Shown here: in pieces, positions 23,194 through 33,590 of the stretch
Numbering within the stretch: the stretch's first letter is position 1
Layout of the letters: every line of letters starts with the position of its first letter
Assembly (NCBI GenBank): GCA_038373885.1
Contig: JAWZYV010013552.1
Coordinates: 372,001-436,000, forward strand
Direction: 5' to 3'
Source: Cheiracanthium punctorium
Lineage: Eukaryota > Arthropoda > Arachnida > Araneae > Cheiracanthiidae
DNA length: 64,000 bases
The notes under the pieces: model-generated
What the model was told of the DNA's origin: nothing
Seen by the model: only the letters and a program-made list of their open reading frames with translations
The model's database searches: none
Program-made: the position numbers and the translations under genes

Positions 23194-24929
23194 GCCCCCC
23201 CCCCCCAAAAAAAAAGATGAAAATCTGAAACACTTTCAGATTTTAAATACGCACTATAGTGCAATATATTAAAATCGTATCATAATTTATGCGTCGTCCC
23301 TATTTTTCGTCCTTATTCCATTAAGTTGGAAAGTGTTATCATTATTCATGACTGTGTTGTATTTTTCTTTCTTATTTCATAAAACCCATCTTTGGAATCG
23401 AAATCTATCTTAAAATCGCCTACTAAAACTATTTTGCAATCTTCGCCAAGTATATCACAACTATACTTCACCGTTTTATATATTGTTTCCTACTTTAACG
23501 CCTCGGCTCTCGCCAAGGAGGCGATGATTAAACATATGCAGTTACCACGACGATTTTTTGCATTTATGTAGAAATCGTAATTTAGAATAAAAATGGCGAT
23601 TTGGAAAAACATGTAAGTACAGCATGCCGTTACATTTTTATTTATTTTGGATTACCAATTAATGTAGTTTTAATAATTAAGTGTCTTAATTCCTTAACTT
23701 GTGCGTTTATCGCTAGTTTGTTTACTTTAGTTATCGTCTAGTTCTTTTGGGCGCGTTGAAACGGTACTTACGTATTATCCCAGCGGTCACTTCCGCCAAA
23801 CTACTTTTCGTAGATTTTAAATACGTTGCAGTCGTATTCCAAACCATCAACAATTTCATGTGCCCGGCATTTATCTTGGTGAAAAAATTGCTTGTCTTGG
23901 CGGACCGCCTGGAAAATACGTATGTACCGTTGAAACTTGTGCATAACTCCCAGAGACCCATGACTGCAAAGCTCGCCAAAGTACGGGAATTTTTTAGGTT
24001 GGCGAGAGTGGGGGAGCTAAAATAGGAATCAACTCTTTCTTGTACCATAAAACACATCTTTGGAATCGAAATCTATCTTAAAATCGCCACCTGAAACTGT
24101 TTAGAATTTCCTCCAGGCATGTTCTTCCTGTAGGCATATTCCAACTATACCGCAAAGACATTTTAAATACTGTTTGGAATGGACATCATAATCCATGAGT
24201 GTACCGTGTTTTCCTTTCTTGTTCCACAGAGCACTTCTTCGGAATAGAAATCTATATTAAAATCGCCTAATAAAACTCTTTTACAATATACGCCAGGCGT
24301 TTTCTAACTATACGCGAAATATATTTATAATAAATTGTCGCGTTTTGGCACCACATTTAGCGATCCATTATCAAAAATTGCAAACCTTGTGCGACTTTCA
24401 ACATTTTATTAACTTCCCCCCCCCCTCTCCACATTATCTGGCAAACACATTTGAAAAGTGATTCGACACGCTAATGTCTACACAGAAATCCTGATTGAAA
24501 TTAATAGCACTCGGGGGCTAAACATTTTGGGGTGGACCGCCCTTATGACTTAGGGGTATGAGACATAGTTAAAAACCTATTCTATGACCTAACGAATATA
24601 CATAGAAAATTTCATTAAAATTGGTCGAGTGGTTTTGGAGGAGTTAGGTGACTAACACTGGGACAGGAGAATTTTATATATTAGAGATAGATAGATGTGT
24701 GTGTGTGTTTGAAACAGGGGTTTACCAAGTATAATAGAACAAAAAGTACAGCGTTACTAATTGAATAATATACATGAGAATTCTCATACTTGATTTTAAA
24801 ATAAAAAAGAGGGGATTTTTAACTTTTATTAAAACTAAAAATTCTTAGACCGACATATTTATAGAAAGTGAGAAACATCACAAATTTTATCAACCTTTAA
24901 TTAGTTTAGGAGTCCCTCAAAGCAGCTGA

Positions 24930-24990
24930 GTAGTAGAGCACCTGCACGTTCAGCGGTAGTCCTGGGTTCGATACCCAGCTGTGGAATTTT
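24930..24990 (+). other. tRNA-like sequence (pseudo-tRNA or SINE head)
   Basis: AGCTGAGTAGTAGAGCACC gives an A-box-like D arm. A perfect 5-bp T stem CTGGG / CCCAG encloses TTCGATA. An anticodon-like stem CTGC / GCGG closes a 7-nt loop, but loop position 33 is C instead of the nearly invariant U, and I cannot pair a good acceptor stem. A degenerate tRNA or SINE head is likelier than a working tRNA gene. Confidence 0.4.
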
Positions 24991-25087
24991 TTGTGCAGTT
25001 GGTAAAAAAAGTTGGTAACCTAAACACTCCAAATCTTACTGTGATTCTTTTTTTTTGGCGGGGGGGGCATTAAAAAATGTCCTTTAA

Positions 25088-25390
25088 CCCTTTAACGCGC
25101 AGTGATCCCGCTCTGGGAACGCCCAACTCTTACGTTTTGACTGCTGCCAGTCACGAATAATAGATTTGATTTCTATAAAAATAGTGGCGGGTGACATAGC
25201 TCCACGAGAATCTTTTACTTTTTAGCACGTCATTTCCCGTAAGAAAATTGTCACGATTATTTTTAACAGCGCTGACATCTGCTTAACGCGATGAACGTTT
25301 CGATCATCCACCATCTTGCTGGTAGTTAAGTCGAGCGATGGCAACGGCTTCCCTTTTTTCAGCATTGGGAAAGGATTGCGACTCAAAGGG
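25088..25390. mobile_element. piggyBac-like MITE, copy 2 (full length)
   Basis: Perfect TTAA duplication at 25084-25087 and 25391-25394. Ends CCCTTTAACGCGCAGTGA and GCGACTCAAAGGG. The 303-bp interior includes GCGATGGCAACGGC, shared with the 36.8 kb copy, and GATGAACGTTTCGATC. Small opposing ORFs lie across it. Non-coding. Confidence 0.8.
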
Positions 25391-25506
25391 TTAAGTGTCT
25401 CTTTGCATGAAAAAATAGTAAATTCCCAAGGAAAATGGCCAGCTCGAAGAAAGCATAATAATTTTAACATCTATTCACAGGTTTTCGATCATTTATCGAG
25501 TCCAGC

Positions 25507-25755
25507 TTGAGTCAGTCTGTTGTTCGTGTGGTATACCAAATTTACACGAAGGCATCTGCCTAGGGGGTACATTATCGGGGGACTTTTTAGGAGGTTCTAA
25601 CGTATATTCACATTACATCTGTAGAAAACCGACCTAAACTCTAAACCTTTAGATCGACAGCTGCATGATAGTCCAGAATCCAGGGCCTTCATCTGGCCAT
25701 ACACTTCTGCCATCTCCATGTTCAATGTCTTTATTCACTCGGCCATGGTAAGTCA
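25507..25755 (-). repeat. SINE family B, copy 2
   Basis: Minus strand head CATGGCCGAGTGAATAAAGA. The body contains the reverse of ATTCACATTACATCTGTAG and GACTTTTTAGGAGGTTCTAA seen in the other copies. Diverged, but collinear with 53-285 and 36461-36665. Confidence 0.55.
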
Positions 25756-26454
25756 TTATGTAAGTAAAATTCTACATTTTTCCATAAAAGCGATACCTAA
25801 TGGACATTTTATTTTATTATTTACTTATTTTTCAATTTATCGAATGCATCTCGCGAAAGGTTCGTATATTAAAGCTGGACGCCGATCAGCCATCTCCCCA
25901 TTTAAAATGGGAGAGAAAGTTTAATTATAAAACCACCTTGCGTCGAGAAGATCCATTGACAAAATCTTCCGAGGCAGGCCAGCTTGCATCAACTCCGCTC
26001 TCCTCCAAAATACAACGCCATCTGCCATCAAAGAACTAGTACACACATACAACCTCGCACACAGACAAAGCGTGTTAATGCAATTTAATGTTTTAAAGAA
26101 AGAGAGATTTAATACACCGAAAGGACGAGATGAATTTTGCGGGAGAATTCTTGACAGTGGGGGTTTGGTGGGTGCTGGGGGCGGGGTGAGTGGTACCGGG
26201 CTTTGGAGCAAGCAGGGAAGCTGGCATTAAGCCAGAATGTCAGAAACGCGGGTTCTGATCTCTACAAATCAATGATCCTTCTCTTGGAATTTCTGGAAGT
26301 GGCTGGAAAATTATGCCTCATCCGCAAATAACATAGGAACCCTTGCGCTAGATTTGCGTTCATTGGCTGGAACAGTAACGATTACGATACGATATATATA
26401 CGTTTTTTGTTCCGCGCGAGGCCGATCCGCCCGCTCTATCCGCAAAATTGTTAA
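25756..26454. other. No recognisable gene
   Basis: Unique sequence. A G-rich run (GGTGCTGGGGGCGGGG) lies near 26170. Overlapping short ORFs on both strands show no domains. Confidence 0.45.
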
Positions 26455-26610
26455 AAGACGTGAATCGAGAAAAAAAGAGTGGTGGGAGCTATTTTTAGAA
26501 ATCCCGGCAAAATGAATCTATCTAAAAAGGCATGTTTACGCTTGTGCCGAGAAAGGATATGTTGAGAATCGAACCCAGCTGGGATCGATACGAGCGGAGT
26601 GTGTGTGTTG
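26455..26610 (-). repeat. Possible SINE family D, copy 1
   Basis: Minus strand GATCCCAGCTGGGTTCGATTCT has a B-box-like core (GGGTTCGATTC). It is followed by CTTTCTCGGCACAAGCGTAA and CCTTTTTAGATTCATTTTG. The same series occurs at 33413-33590. Two copies plus a B box suggest a tRNA-derived SINE; the A box is unclear. Confidence 0.4.
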
Positions 26611-27361
26611 GTTTGGGGTGATATGAATGTAGCTTCAAGTTTATTATTTCGACGGCGTCGTCACCGGTAATCAAAACAGGAAAGAATGGCTCAAAAAAAC
26701 TGGCACAAGGTTGTTGGTGTTCTTTCTTTTTTACCCTCGATTGTGAAATGACGATTTTTCTGCCGGTTTCAAAAGCGTGGAATTTCGCGCATATTTCGCT
26801 CATGCAAGATGTGGGTCACGAAGAAGAAATTTTTAGGGGGTTTTTTCCCAGCTTCATGCGCATGTATGGTTACTTAACGCTCGAAGTAGCATTCGATCCT
26901 GCAAATGATCTAATGTATTTGACTAGTAGAATGAAGAACAGTTTTGGCCATTGCCTGAATGTAATTTTTTTCTGGTCATATGCGCCATTGCCAGTAAAAC
27001 AAAATGACAAATAAGTATATTGTCTCTTGAGACTTTCTGGCGGAAGTTGTGACTAATTTTAAGATTAAGATTTGTGTTCTCGCCTGTAGCTGAGACTAAC
27101 ATGTATCGATGACCAGCACATTTATTTGACTTACGATAGAAAATTTCAAATCGAGACTTCCAAATCCCGAACAAATTTAGCCTCAAAGTAAACCATTTAT
27201 GCAAAAGAAATCGATATTTTAAAAACGTGTAGCATTCCTCAATAATAACGTTTTATTTTTCATTTACATCCTTTTTTTATTCAAGAAAGGTAAATCCATT
27301 TTTTTTATTTTACCTGATTATTACAATTGATCCCAGTGATTCCGGATTTGAGAAGTTCTAC
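26611..27361. other. No recognisable gene
   Basis: Unique AT-rich DNA. Opposing ORFs at 26522-26803 and 26748-27014 lack any domain. Confidence 0.45.
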
Positions 27362-27532
27362 TTTATTTGTTTGCCTAGAGAAGACAGCTCACGTCACCAA
27401 ATGTGCCGTTTAGAGCTATATTCGTTTTTCGTGTAGTTTCTTGTCACAGTTTGAGGAAGCTGGTTGAATTCTGGATATTGACACCTTGCGGAACCTGCTA
27501 GTGATCATCGAGGGAACTTTCAAGTTTCAATT
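27362..27532 (-). repeat. SINE family A, copy 3
   Basis: Plus strand TTTATTTGTTTGCCTAGAGA is the 3' tail; CACGTCACCAAATGTGCCG and TTAGAGCTATAT match 6520-6575. Towards the head it passes into the minisatellite at 27533. Confidence 0.55.
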
Positions 27533-28345
27533 ACGGATTTAATGGGTACACGGATATCTTCATGGTAAGAGACGGAATCTAATCTGCATCCTTCCTGGTA
27601 GTGGTGGACATGAATGGGAGCAGTAAGAGACGTAATCTAACCTGTAACATTCCGGGTATCAATCCAACGTTTCAAGCACGGATTTAATGTAGTACTTCAG
27701 TCACGAATTTAACGTAGTACAAGGAGGTCTTCATGGTAAGAGACGGAATCTAATCTGCAATCTTTCGGGTAATGATGAGCATGAATGAATGAAACTATTC
27801 GAATTAATCGATTATCAATCCGTTCGAGATAATCGATTCTGAAAAATCCATTCAGACGCTCAGCACGTAGGATTCGAATAGCACACGGCATTCAAAACTT
27901 TGAAAAGTGAAATCGCCATTAATCGCTGATGCAATTCGAATATTTGATACAATTCGATACAATTCGAATATTTGAATTGTCAAATCACGAATACTATTCA
28001 AATGTTCAATTAATTAAATCGCGATATTCGCTATTCGATTAATCTATCATTGATACTATTCGAAATCGATTAATCGATTATGAGAACCATTCGAATGACA
28101 CATCTCTACTTCCGGGTACCCCCAATCTAATGTTTCCGTCACGGATTTAATGTAATACCAGGAGGTCTTCATAGTAAGAGACGTAATCTAGCCTGCGACC
28201 TTCCGGGTGCCAATCCAACGTTTCAAGCACGGATTTAATGTAGTACTTCTGTCACAGATTTAATGTAGTACCCGGAGGTCTTCATGGTAAGAGACGAAAT
28301 CTGACCTGCAACCTTCCGGGTATCAATCCAACGCCTTAAGTACGG
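27533..28345 (-). repeat. Minisatellite built from SINE-A-like head units
   Basis: Alternating ~88-bp and ~25-bp pieces begin ACGGATTTAATGTAGTAC (27533, 27677, 27702, 28141, 28229, 28253). The long ones carry GGTCTTCATGGTAAGAGACG, CCTGCAACCTTCCGGGT and CAATCCAACG. The long unit aligns with the SINE-A head region, so the array probably arose by local amplification of it. It is interrupted by a hAT-type MITE. Confidence 0.6.
27770..28108. mobile_element. hAT-type MITE family 2, copy 1, in the minisatellite
   Basis: Ends TAATGATGAGCAT and CACATCTCTA with flanks CTTTCGGG and CTTCCGGG (7 of 8). The interior is a run of ATTCGAAT and AATCGATTAATCG words. A second copy lies at 50309-50637 with a perfect 8-bp duplication. 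The insertion splits one minisatellite unit. Confidence 0.7.
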
Positions 28346-28799
28346 ACTACACCATTATGCAACTGAAAATCACGTATGAGTACACAAAAATGTTCAAATG
28401 CCTTACTAGATGTCTGCAGGAATTATTTAATATGTATTTTGGAGATAGTCTATTTCAGACAGAGTAAAATCACTACAAACTGATGAGGCTTACGAGAAAA
28501 ATCACTCCATCCATATGATGTGTGCATCGTTTATTGTTTATAACAGGTATCGCATACAGGGTCATGCGTAAAACATTGCAGTATACGTTTAGATCCATAG
28601 ATAGATGATTGTTCAAAGTTCATTTCGGAGATATTGATTATTTGCAGCCAAAAAGTTGGACGTAGATCATTTACAGAGGCTCACAAAAAAGAAAAAATAC
28701 TATGGTTGGAAAGAAATGCTATCAGAGCTTAGAATTAGAATATACACAATTGTAATAATAGGCGCAAACAATTTATTTAGATAGGCTACTCACAGTGTT
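28346..28799. other. No recognisable gene
   Basis: AT-rich unique sequence. Confidence 0.5.
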
Positions 28800-29042
28800 G
28801 TTGTGTTTTGCTGAAACAAAGCTACGCAACAGCTGTATTTCTAGGGAAGGTGGGGGCTTTCTCGGAGGATTTTTAAGGGGTTCTAAAGCGTATTTACGTT
28901 AAATCTGGAAAAACCGAACGCAATCCCAATAATAATATAATAGTTAAATAGACAGCCGCGCGATAAGCCAAAACGCTTTATCTTCACACTTCAGCCGGCT
29001 ACCATTTTGAAAGTTTGTGATCCACTCGGACATGCCGGGCGA
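28800..29042 (-). repeat. SINE family B, copy 3
   Basis: Minus strand head near CATGTCCGAGTGGATCACAA. The body shares the reverse of TTTTTAAGGGGTTCTAAAGC and AAATCTGGAAAAACCGAACG. Diverged. Confidence 0.5.
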
Positions 29043-29563
29043 ACAGCTTGTGCAGAGCGACATCCTAAAATTTTAAAGCCTCTGACTAATTAGTTTAGCT
29101 GTATGCATGTATGTACCAAAATCACATGACCTTTTATAATCGATGTGCGTTTGGTTTGGTAGTCCAGTTTGCTTTTGAGCACTTTTAATTTCCCGTCTTT
29201 TTTCAGAATACAGTTTTTATAGATAAAAAGCACTGTCCCATGCAGTACGCATTTAATTCAAGGAACAACGAAATTTGAAACGAAACTTTTGATTAGTTTG
29301 GACATTTCGCCGCTGTTGTTGGTATTGTCATTTTAGTGGGATCTTTCTCGAAACTTGTTGACTTTCCATTGAATTTTAGGATTTGTCTTTAAATTAGATC
29401 GCTAATATTAGGCGTGCAACCCCTTCCGCGGTTTTCCTATACATGGCTGCAGATTTAATTGTGGTCGAAATAAACACATCGTGCACAGGCATCATGCAGT
29501 GAGCTTGGGCATCTGTCAGCATAAGCACAAAGAAACATGAGTCGGTTTGCGTGTGCATCTTAA
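29043..29563. other. No recognisable gene
   Basis: Unique sequence. The ORF at 29394-29657 runs into the neighbouring MITE and is not credible as a gene. Confidence 0.45.
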
Positions 29564-29722
29564 TCCCTTCGAAGACAAGCATTTTCACGCTAGTATAGAA
29601 GACCAACTGGATAGACTGCCCAACACTGAAAAAGTGCAGCCATTGCCATCGATCCATTTACCTACCAAGAGCATGGCGGTCGATCGAATAGCCCATCTGG
29701 CACCACAGAGCTAAAGAAATTT
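29564..29722. mobile_element. piggyBac-like MITE, copy 3 (truncated)
   Basis: Preceded by TTAA (29560-29563) and begins TCCCTTCGAAGAC. It shares CAACACTGAAAAAGTGCAGCC, CCATTGCCATCGATCCA and TCGAATAGCCCATCTGGC with the 19.5 kb copy. The far end is replaced by the SINE-B head at 29727. Confidence 0.5.
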
Positions 29723-29726
29723 TCTA

Positions 29727-29803
29727 ACACAGCTGACTGTGCGACCGCACTTCCAGCGATCTGCCATGTTCAGTGTCATATCCACTCGGCCATAGTGGAG
29801 CCA
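29727..29803 (-). repeat. SINE family B, head fragment
   Basis: Minus strand TATGGCCGAGTGGATATGAC, then ACTGAACATGGCAGATCGCT, matches the first ~70 nt of the other family B copies. No body follows. Confidence 0.5.
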
Positions 29804-29900
29804 ATTGCACCTTTGAATCATAAACGGGTAGCAAGTTCAATGTGTAACAATAAAACTTCGAAACTCCAAAAAAATAAAAGCCAGAAGTAAAGTTGTTGTT

Positions 29901-30262
29901 CTTTATAACGCCCTCTGACAACCTCGGAGAGGTATCAGATCCCCCATATAGGAAGGCGATGGGCGGAAGGGGACGGCTTCCATTTTAATGGGCCCCAGTG
30001 GGAGGAAGTCCGACTTCACTTGGAGTCCCCTAATTTTGAACCCATTCTAGATGAGGGACGAACCCCCTAAAATTGGCGTCCCTTAGAGGTATCGTTTAAA
30101 CATGGACGGCATCGATGCCAAGACGGATTTTAGGTTCACCAGCTCCCATTAGCGTACACTGTCCCACAGCAGTCCAGCCGAGAGGAGTTCACCCTCCCAA
30201 GCACTGGCCAAGCCAGGTGCTGCTTCACTTTTCGTGCTCTAACGGGAGATGTACACCTACAA
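29901..30262 (-). repeat. 5S-rRNA-like SINE candidate
   Basis: Minus strand, ~30262 to 30185: CATCTCCCGTTAGAGCACGA, then AAAAGTGAAGCAGCACCTGG, then CCAGTGCTTGGGAGGGTGAA. These correspond in order and spacing to 5S rRNA positions ~35-85, that is the internal promoter (box A AAGTTAAGC.GC; box C TTGGATGGGTGACC). The remaining ~270 nt is an unrelated GC-richer body (e.g. GTTCGTCCCTCATC). This is the layout of 5S-derived SINE3-type retroposons. Only one copy is visible, so a 5S-pseudogene fusion is possible. Confidence 0.5.
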
Positions 30263-31767
30263 GCATTGCATTATGAAATATCTAATATATAAAATTCTCC
30301 TGTCCCAGTGTTAGTCACCTAACTCCTCCGAAACCACTCGACCAATTTTAATGAAATTTTCTATGTATATTCGTTAGGTCATAGAATAGGTTTTTAACTG
30401 TCTCATACCCCTAAGTCATAAGGGCGGTCCACCCCAAAATGTTTCGCCCCCGAGTGCTATTCATTTCAATCAGGATTTCTGTGTAGACATTAGCGTGTCG
30501 AATCACTTTTCAAATGTGTTTGCCAGATAATGTGGAGAGGGGGGGGGAGTTAATAAAATGTTGAAAGTCGCACAAGGTTTGCAATTTTTGATAATGGATC
30601 GCTAAATGTGGTGCCAAAACGCGACAATTTATTATAAATATATTTCGCGTATAGTTAGAAAACGCCTGGCGTATATTGTAAAGAGTTTTATTAGGCGATT
30701 TTAATATAGATTTCTATTCCGAAGAAGTGCTCTTTGGAACAAGAAAGGAAAACACGGTGCACTCGTGGATTATGATGTCCATTCCAAACAGTATTTAAAA
30801 TGTCTTTGCGGTATAGTTGGAATATGCCTACTGGAAGAACATGCCTGGAGGAAATTCTAAACAGTTTCAGGTGGCGATTTTAAGATAGATTTCGATTCCA
30901 AAGATGTATTTTATCGTACAAGAAAGAGTTGATTCCTATTTTAGCGCCCCCACTCTCGCCAACCTAAAAAATTCCAGTACTTTGGCGAGCTTTGCAGTCA
31001 TGGGTCTCTGGGAGTTATGCACAAGTTTCAACGGTACATACGTATTTTCCAGGCGGTCCGCCAAGACAAGCAATTTTTTCACCAAGATAAATTCCGGGCA
31101 CATGAAATTGTTGATGGTTTGGAATACGACTGCAACGTATTTAAAATCTACGAAAAGTAGTTTGGCGGAAGTGACCGCCGGGATAATACGTAAGTACCGT
31201 TTCAACGCGCCCAAAAGAACTAGACAATAACTAAAGTAAACAAACTAGCGATAAACGCGCAAGTTAAGGAATTAAGACACTTAATTATGAAAACTACATT
31301 AATTGGTAATCCAAAATAAATAAAAATGTAACGGCATGCTGTACTTACATGTTTTTCCAAATCGCCATTTTAATTCTAAATTACGATTTCTACATAAATG
31401 CAAAAAATCGTCATGGTAACTGCATATGTTTAATCATCGCCTCCTAGGCGAGAGCCGAGACGTTAAAGTAGGATACAATATATAAAACGGTGAAGTATAG
31501 ATGTGATATACTTGGCGAAGATTGCAAAATAGTTTTAGTAGACGATTTTAAGATAGATTTCGATTCCAAAGATGGATTTTTTGAAATAAGAAAGAAAAAT
31601 ACAGCACAGTCATGAGTAATGATAACACTTTCCAACTTAATGGAATAAGGACGAAAAATAGGGACGACGCATAAGTTATGATACGATTTTAATATATAGC
31701 ACTATAGTGCGTATTTAAAATCTGAAAGTGTTTCAGATTTTCATCCTTTTTTTTTGGGGGGGGCAAA

Positions 31768-31938
31768 ATTTTTTATGGAATGACTATAAATAAGTCTCAA
31801 GGCCAAACTATGTCTGTTTGTGGATTAGATTTGAGCATACCATGTTTTTCACACGGACAGTTATACGTGGCATGCTCTCGAGTGGGCAAACCATACAGTG
31901 GGCATCCAGTTTGTTTGTGTTATCTAAAGATAGGATAA
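31768..31938 (+). pseudogene. Helitron PIF1-type helicase C-terminus
   Basis: Reads [28 protein letters not shown] and [12 protein letters not shown], and ends YLKIG before TAA at 31936-31938. It differs from the left copy by Thr to Ile in the middle block. It follows a G-run and has no upstream helicase sequence; a non-functional remnant. Confidence 0.85.
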
Positions 31939-31986
31939 CAAAAAATATTGTATACTCTATTGCGTTAAGGGATTGATATTATTTTT

Positions 31987-32817
31987 ACTTTCCGAACATG
32001 TACCATGTTGTAAGGAAAGTATTGTAATCACGAAAAAATTCGACTTCGAGATTTTGGTGTTTTTACACGTTTTGAGGGCTTCTGAATCCATTTATGCTAT
32101 TTTTACGCATGTATGTATGTATGTGTGTATGTGTGTGTATGTGTGTTTGTGTGTATGTGAGTGAACACGATAGCTCCTGAACGGAGCATTCGATTGAGCT
32201 CAAATTGGATATATATGTCATAAACTACCGTCGCAAGACCGGTATTGATTTTGTAGACTTATAGTTTTTCTACAGGGCTACTGCAAAGATTTCTTTTACA
32301 TTATGGCCTATCGGGGGAAATTCTTGAAAGTGCGCTAGCGTTTAAACGGTACCTTCGATTGAGCTGAAATTGGGTATATATGTTATAAATCACCATCTTA
32401 AGACCGGTATTGATTTTGGTGTGTATAAGATTTATAGTTTTTATACAGGGCTACGACAAAAGTTTCTTTTATATTATGGCATAATGGCATATGGGGAGAA
32501 ATTCTTGAAAGTGCGCTAGCGTTCAAACGGTAGCTTCGACTGATCTGAAATTGGGTATATATGTTATAAATCACCATCTTAAGACCGGTATTGATTTTGG
32601 TGTGTATAAGTCTTATAGTTTTTTTTCTACAGGGCTACGACAAAATTTCTTTTATATTATGGCATAATGGCATATGGGGAGAAATTCTTGAAAGTGCGCA
32701 AGCGTTTAAACGGTGCATTCGATTGAGTTTCAATTTGGTATATATGTTTGAATTATTCATCAATTAAAATTTATTTAAATGCTTGGCAATGATCTTAATC
32801 GTAAGTGTTTGGAAAGT
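31987..32817 (+). repeat. R1 repeat, three tandem units, inside right Helitron
   Basis: Begins ACTTTCCGAACATG and ends TTTGGAAAGT. Three ~175-bp units (from ~32183, ~32350 and ~32532) each contain GACCGGTATTGATTTT, TACAGGGCTAC and GAAAGTGCGC. One unit more than the homologous copy in the left Helitron. Confidence 0.75.
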
Positions 32818-32896
32818 TGAGTGGAGTCACTTCTCCACTTTTTTAGTAAAAATATTGTTCTTATTTTTTAGTAAAAATTTTGTAATTAGCGATATA

Positions 32897-33067
32897 CAGG
32901 GGCGTAGCCAGAAATTTTTCATGCGTGGGGGTTACGACTACTGCAACTCACATATATGCATACATGTGTGTGATAAGGGAGTGAAGAATATACATTTTGT
33001 ATGGCAAAAAATTCCTCATTGGGGGGGGTTATGACCCCCCTAACCCCCCCCCGTGGCTACGCCTCTG
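32897..33067. mobile_element. hAT-type MITE inside right Helitron
   Basis: Perfect 8-bp duplication GCGATATA at 32889-32896 and 33068-33075. Ends CAGGGGCGTAGCCA and TGGCTACGCCTCTG. Homologous insertion to the one in the left Helitron. Confidence 0.85.
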
Positions 33068-33412
33068 GCGATATATATAAATTTAAAGAATAAATTACAA
33101 TGAATTAAAAATATAAATGTTTGGTGTTGTGTTTTTTTTATATTCCAGCATCGTTCACAGCGCTCCATGCCTCTTCCACTCATATACCACATCCTCACAA
33201 ACTTACAATAAGTTAATCATTTCTTTCTACTAAAATAATCCTAGGAATAATTTATATGGCAAAACAACGTTTGCCGGGTCAGCTAGTATATATATATATA
33301 TTAGCGACATTAAGCAATTTTCCCAATTGAGTAAAGAGATTTTTGCCCAAGAACATCCCGGCATCACTGCTTATGAAGCCCGGGTAAAATTGCACGACGC
33401 CTCAAACTGTAC

Positions 33413-33590
33413 GCAACGTGAATCGAAAAGTGGGCTATTTTTAGAAACCGGGCCGAAATGAATCTAAAAAGGCATGTTTACGCTTGTGCCGGGAAAGAGG
33501 ATATCTGTAGAGAATCCAATCCGACCGGGCGGCGAGATCGATAAAGGACGAGTGTTGAGGCTGGAATACGTGAATGTAAGTCCATGCCCT
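33413..33590 (-). repeat. Possible SINE family D, copy 2
   Basis: Shares with 26455-26610 the plus-strand blocks GGCATGTTTACGCTTGTGCC, AAAATGAATCTA-like text and GTGGGCTATTTTTAGAAA. The B-box region is more damaged here. Confidence 0.4.

Larger units (their letters stand above)
21878..24685 (-). mobile_element. Non-autonomous Helitron, left (inverted) copy
   Basis: On the minus strand the 5' end is TCTAATATATAAAATTCTCC near 24685. The 3' end is CTAG|T at 21878-21881, preceded by a hairpin GGCAAA-acaacg-TTTGCC and 11 nt to the terminus. These are diagnostic Helitron ends. It contains a PIF1-type helicase C-terminus, a hAT MITE and an R1 copy. It is collinear with 30281-33286 (inverted), about 2 percent different over the 327-nt stretch compared. 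Internally, a GGAATCGAAATCTATCTTAA block recurs three times (~23395, 24062, 24240). It lacks the Rep domain and most of the helicase. Confidence 0.85.
30281..33286 (+). mobile_element. Non-autonomous Helitron, right copy
   Basis: Starts A|TCTAATATATAAAATTC and ends CTAG|T (33283-33286), with the hairpin GGCAAA-acaacg-TTTGCC ending 11 nt before the terminus. It carries the same modules, in the same order, as the copy at 21878-24685, so the two form a ~3-kb inverted repeat separated by 5.6 kb. External flanks are unrelated, which favours independent insertions over a local inverted duplication. A 108-codon ORF at 30904-31230 is also open in the left copy but has no recognisable domain. Confidence 0.85.

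Noticed and set aside
24930..24990. Functional tRNA gene
   Set aside because: Good T arm, but the anticodon loop lacks the conserved U33 and no acceptor stem pairs; kept only as tRNA-like sequence.
27533..28345. CRISPR-like array of regularly spaced repeats
   Set aside because: Eukaryotic context, variable unit sizes, diverged repeats related to a SINE, and no constant spacers.
30904..31230. 108-codon ORF inside the right Helitron, also open in the left copy (23731-24057)
   Set aside because: Both strands are open over the same stretch in both copies (92 codons antisense), there is no domain, and the copies are only about 2 percent apart, so openness is explained by recent common origin.
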